A stretch of DNA of 64,000 bases from Salinimicrobium soli (GTDB lineage Bacteria; Bacteroidota; Bacteroidia; Flavobacteriales; Flavobacteriaceae): the NCBI RefSeq assembly GCF_048323655.1, contig NZ_JBLUWW010000001.1, positions 124,001 through 188,000 of the forward strand, given 5' to 3'. The notes under the pieces are model-generated. The model was not told where the DNA came from. It saw only the letters and a program-made list of their open reading frames with translations, and made no database searches. Every line of letters begins with the position of its first letter. The stretch's first letter is position 1. A program made the translations under genes and the position numbers. Below are positions 62,652 through 64,000 of this stretch, in pieces.

Positions 62652-63830
62652 ATGAAAGCAGATCAATTTCAAGCTCCCGATTACTATAACCTGGATGACT
62701 TGTTGAGCGACGAACATAAAATGGTTCGTGACGCTTCCAGGGAATGGGTAAAAAGGGAGGTATCCCCCATTATAGAAGATGCGGCGCAAAAAGCAGAATT
62801 TCCAAAACAACTTATAAACGGTCTTGCCGAAATAGGTGCCTTTGGCCCTTACATTCCGGAAGAGTATGGCGGCGCCGGACTGGACCAAATCTCCTATGGC
62901 CTTATCATGCAAGAGATAGAGAGAGGTGACAGCGGAGTGCGTTCCACTGCCTCTGTACAATCATCTTTGGTGATGTATCCTATTTTTAAATATGGTACCG
63001 AAGAGCAAAAGCAAAAATATCTTCCGAAGCTGGCTTCAGGAGAAATGATAGGTTGTTTCGGACTTACCGAACCGGATCATGGATCTAATCCCGGCGGAAT
63101 GACCACTCACTTTAAGAACGAGGGAGAACACTACCTGCTTAATGGTGCAAAAATGTGGATCTCAAACGCTCCTTTTGCAGATATTGCCGTGGTATGGGCC
63201 AAAAATGAAGAAGGACGAATCCACGGACTCATAGTAGAGCGCGGAATGGAAGGCTTTACAACTCCCGAAACCCACAATAAATGGTCTCTCCGCGCAAGTG
63301 CGACAGGAGAACTGGTATTCAATAATGTGAAAGTTCCGAAGGAAAACCTGATGCCCGGAAAAAGCGGATTGGGAGCTCCTCTTGGATGCCTTGACTCCGC
63401 TCGATATGGAATCGCCTGGGGTGCTATTGGAGCAGCCATGGACTGCTATGACACTGCGCTGCGATATGCCAAGGAGCGTGAGCAGTTCGGGAAACCTATT
63501 GCGAGTTTTCAACTTCAGCAAAAGAAACTGGCTGAGATGATCACCGAGATCACTAAAGCTCAGCTATTGGCATGGAGGCTCGGAGTCCTTCGCAATGAAG
63601 GACGTGCTACCTCAGCACAGATCTCCATGGCAAAAAGGAACAATGTGAATATGGCGATCAATATTGCACGCGAAGCGAGACAGATACTTGGAGGAATGGG
63701 TATTACAGGAGAATATAGCATCATGCGCCACATGATGAACCTGGAAAGTGTGATCACCTATGAAGGTACGCACGATATTCACTTGTTAATAACAGGAAAC
63801 GATATTACAGGGATCCCGGCTTTTCAGTAA
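62652..63830 (+). CDS. gcdH: Glutaryl-CoA dehydrogenase-type acyl-CoA dehydrogenase
   Basis: 392 residues. FAD enzyme that dehydrogenates and decarboxylates glutaryl-CoA in lysine/tryptophan catabolism. Blocks matching GCDH: GLTEPDHGSNPGGM, WSLRASATGELVF, CLDSARYGIAWG, KREQFGKPIASFQLQQKKLAEM-type region (here AKEREQFGKPIASFQLQQKK), and the catalytic Glu in VITYEGTHDIHLL. The RYGIAWG and ITGIPAF end are more like GCDH than short-chain ACADs. No other lysine-degradation genes are in the window. Confidence 0.88.
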   Translation: MKADQFQAPDYYNLDDLLSDEHKMVRDASREWVKREVSPIIEDAAQKAEFPKQLINGLAEIGAFGPYIPEEYGGAGLDQISYGLIMQEIERGDSGVRSTASVQSSLVMYPIFKYGTEEQKQKYLPKLASGEMIGCFGLTEPDHGSNPGGMTTHFKNEGEHYLLNGAKMWISNAPFADIAVVWAKNEEGRIHGLIVERGMEGFTTPETHNKWSLRASATGELVFNNVKVPKENLMPGKSGLGAPLGCLDSARYGIAWGAIGAAMDCYDTALRYAKEREQFGKPIASFQLQQKKLAEMITEITKAQLLAWRLGVLRNEGRATSAQISMAKRNNVNMAINIAREARQILGGMGITGEYSIMRHMMNLESVITYEGTHDIHLLITGNDITGIPAFQ

Positions 63831-63868
63831 AATGGCAAAACACAACAGGTTTTAAAAATCTGTGAGGT

Positions 63869-64000
63869 CTATAGGTTTAAATCAAAACAAGGGCAACGCT
63901 TACAGCGTTTGCCCTTTTTATATTTTTCGCAACACTCAGTCTTGAGCGGCACAATTTTCTTTGAAACCACTCCGTCATACTGAAGATATTCTTCAGATTT
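63869..64000 (-). CDS. Cysteine-rich protein, C-terminal end only
   Basis: An open frame enters from the right edge and ends with TAG at 63869-63871; 43 residues are visible. It contains KTECCEKYKKGKRCKRCPCFD, a Cys-Cys and a CxxCxC cluster, which looks like a metal-binding tail. The upstream part is outside the window. The cysteine pattern makes a chance frame unlikely, but the family is not identified. Confidence 0.6.
   Translation of the reverse strand, partial: KSEEYLQYDGVVSKKIVPLKTECCEKYKKGKRCKRCPCFDLNL
63891..63921 (+). terminator. Probable gcdH terminator
   Basis: GGGCAACGCT-TAC-AGCGTTTGCCC followed by TTTTT on the plus strand, 60 bp after gcdH. It overlaps the convergent Cys-rich coding end, where the stem encodes the GKRCKRCP segment, so the hairpin might partly reflect coding sequence. 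Confidence 0.6.

Overview
The window reads as a chromosomal segment of a marine/soil-type flavobacterium (Bacteroidota, Flavobacteriia; Gramella/Salinimicrobium-like is a guess). The clues are promoters with the Bacteroidota -7 box TAnnTTTG, weak Shine-Dalgarno signals, a replicative DnaE with an N-terminal DnaQ-type exonuclease, a 30S protein S16 with a long acidic tail, an M56 sensor peptidase fused to a TonB-C domain, and families common in this group (DUF885, DUF5723, DUF4260, SigZ). Genes are dense and lie in short operons on both strands, separated by clear hairpin terminators.

Layout. 0-1 kb: a partial REP-associated transposase with its REP array. 1-9.4 kb: minus-strand housekeeping genes (DUF885 peptidase-like, YdjM-like hydrolase, membrane MutS-like ATPase, YjbR, DUF4260, cyclase, hemW, a 23S-IVS-type four-helix-bundle gene, ruvC). 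9.5-12.5 kb: flippase-like membrane protein, glycosyltransferase and an envelope protein. 12.5-16.6 kb: a BlaI/M56/TPR sensing cluster with two candidate BlaI operators, then DUF456. 16.7-18 kb: response regulator and small lipoproteins. 18-26 kb: a LexA-like S24 repressor, a BrkB-family protein, a GIY-YIG gene, an error-prone dnaE2 and dinB. This is an SOS mutagenesis module whose repressor and dinB promoters share GGA-N5-TCC sites; dinB and dnaE2 are separated by 1.1 kb of repeats. 26.7-32.1 kb: a CPBP protease, then an AT-rich three-gene cassette (NUDIX, PLD/SF2-helicase/DUF3427, and an HNH nuclease with an N-terminal region like the ScoMcrA sulfur-binding domain). The cassette has the form of an anti-phage or DNA-modification-dependent restriction system and is the best candidate for an undercharacterised system here.

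32-41 kb: Crp-type regulator, two DinB-fold paralogs, a second DUF885 protein, two NTF2-like lipoproteins, an intradiol-dioxygenase-like lipoprotein, an SDR, a small glycine-rich protein and a SigZ-type sigma factor; the SDR and the small protein share a 34-bp upstream element. 41-46.4 kb: a four-gene operon encoding a hybrid histidine kinase, response regulator, helical membrane protein and processive-type glycosyltransferase, apparently a two-component-controlled exopolysaccharide system. 46.6-58.8 kb: DUF5723, M24 peptidase, an alpha/beta hydrolase segment flanked by 40-bp direct repeats next to tRNA-Asp, DUF58, trxA, two small membrane proteins, dnaE and a DUF2383-like stress protein. 59-64 kb: rpsP-rimM, a lipoprotein, trmN6, a 193-bp tandem repeat array, gcdH, and the end of a cysteine-rich protein. 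No CRISPR array, rRNA operon or complete insertion sequence was seen.
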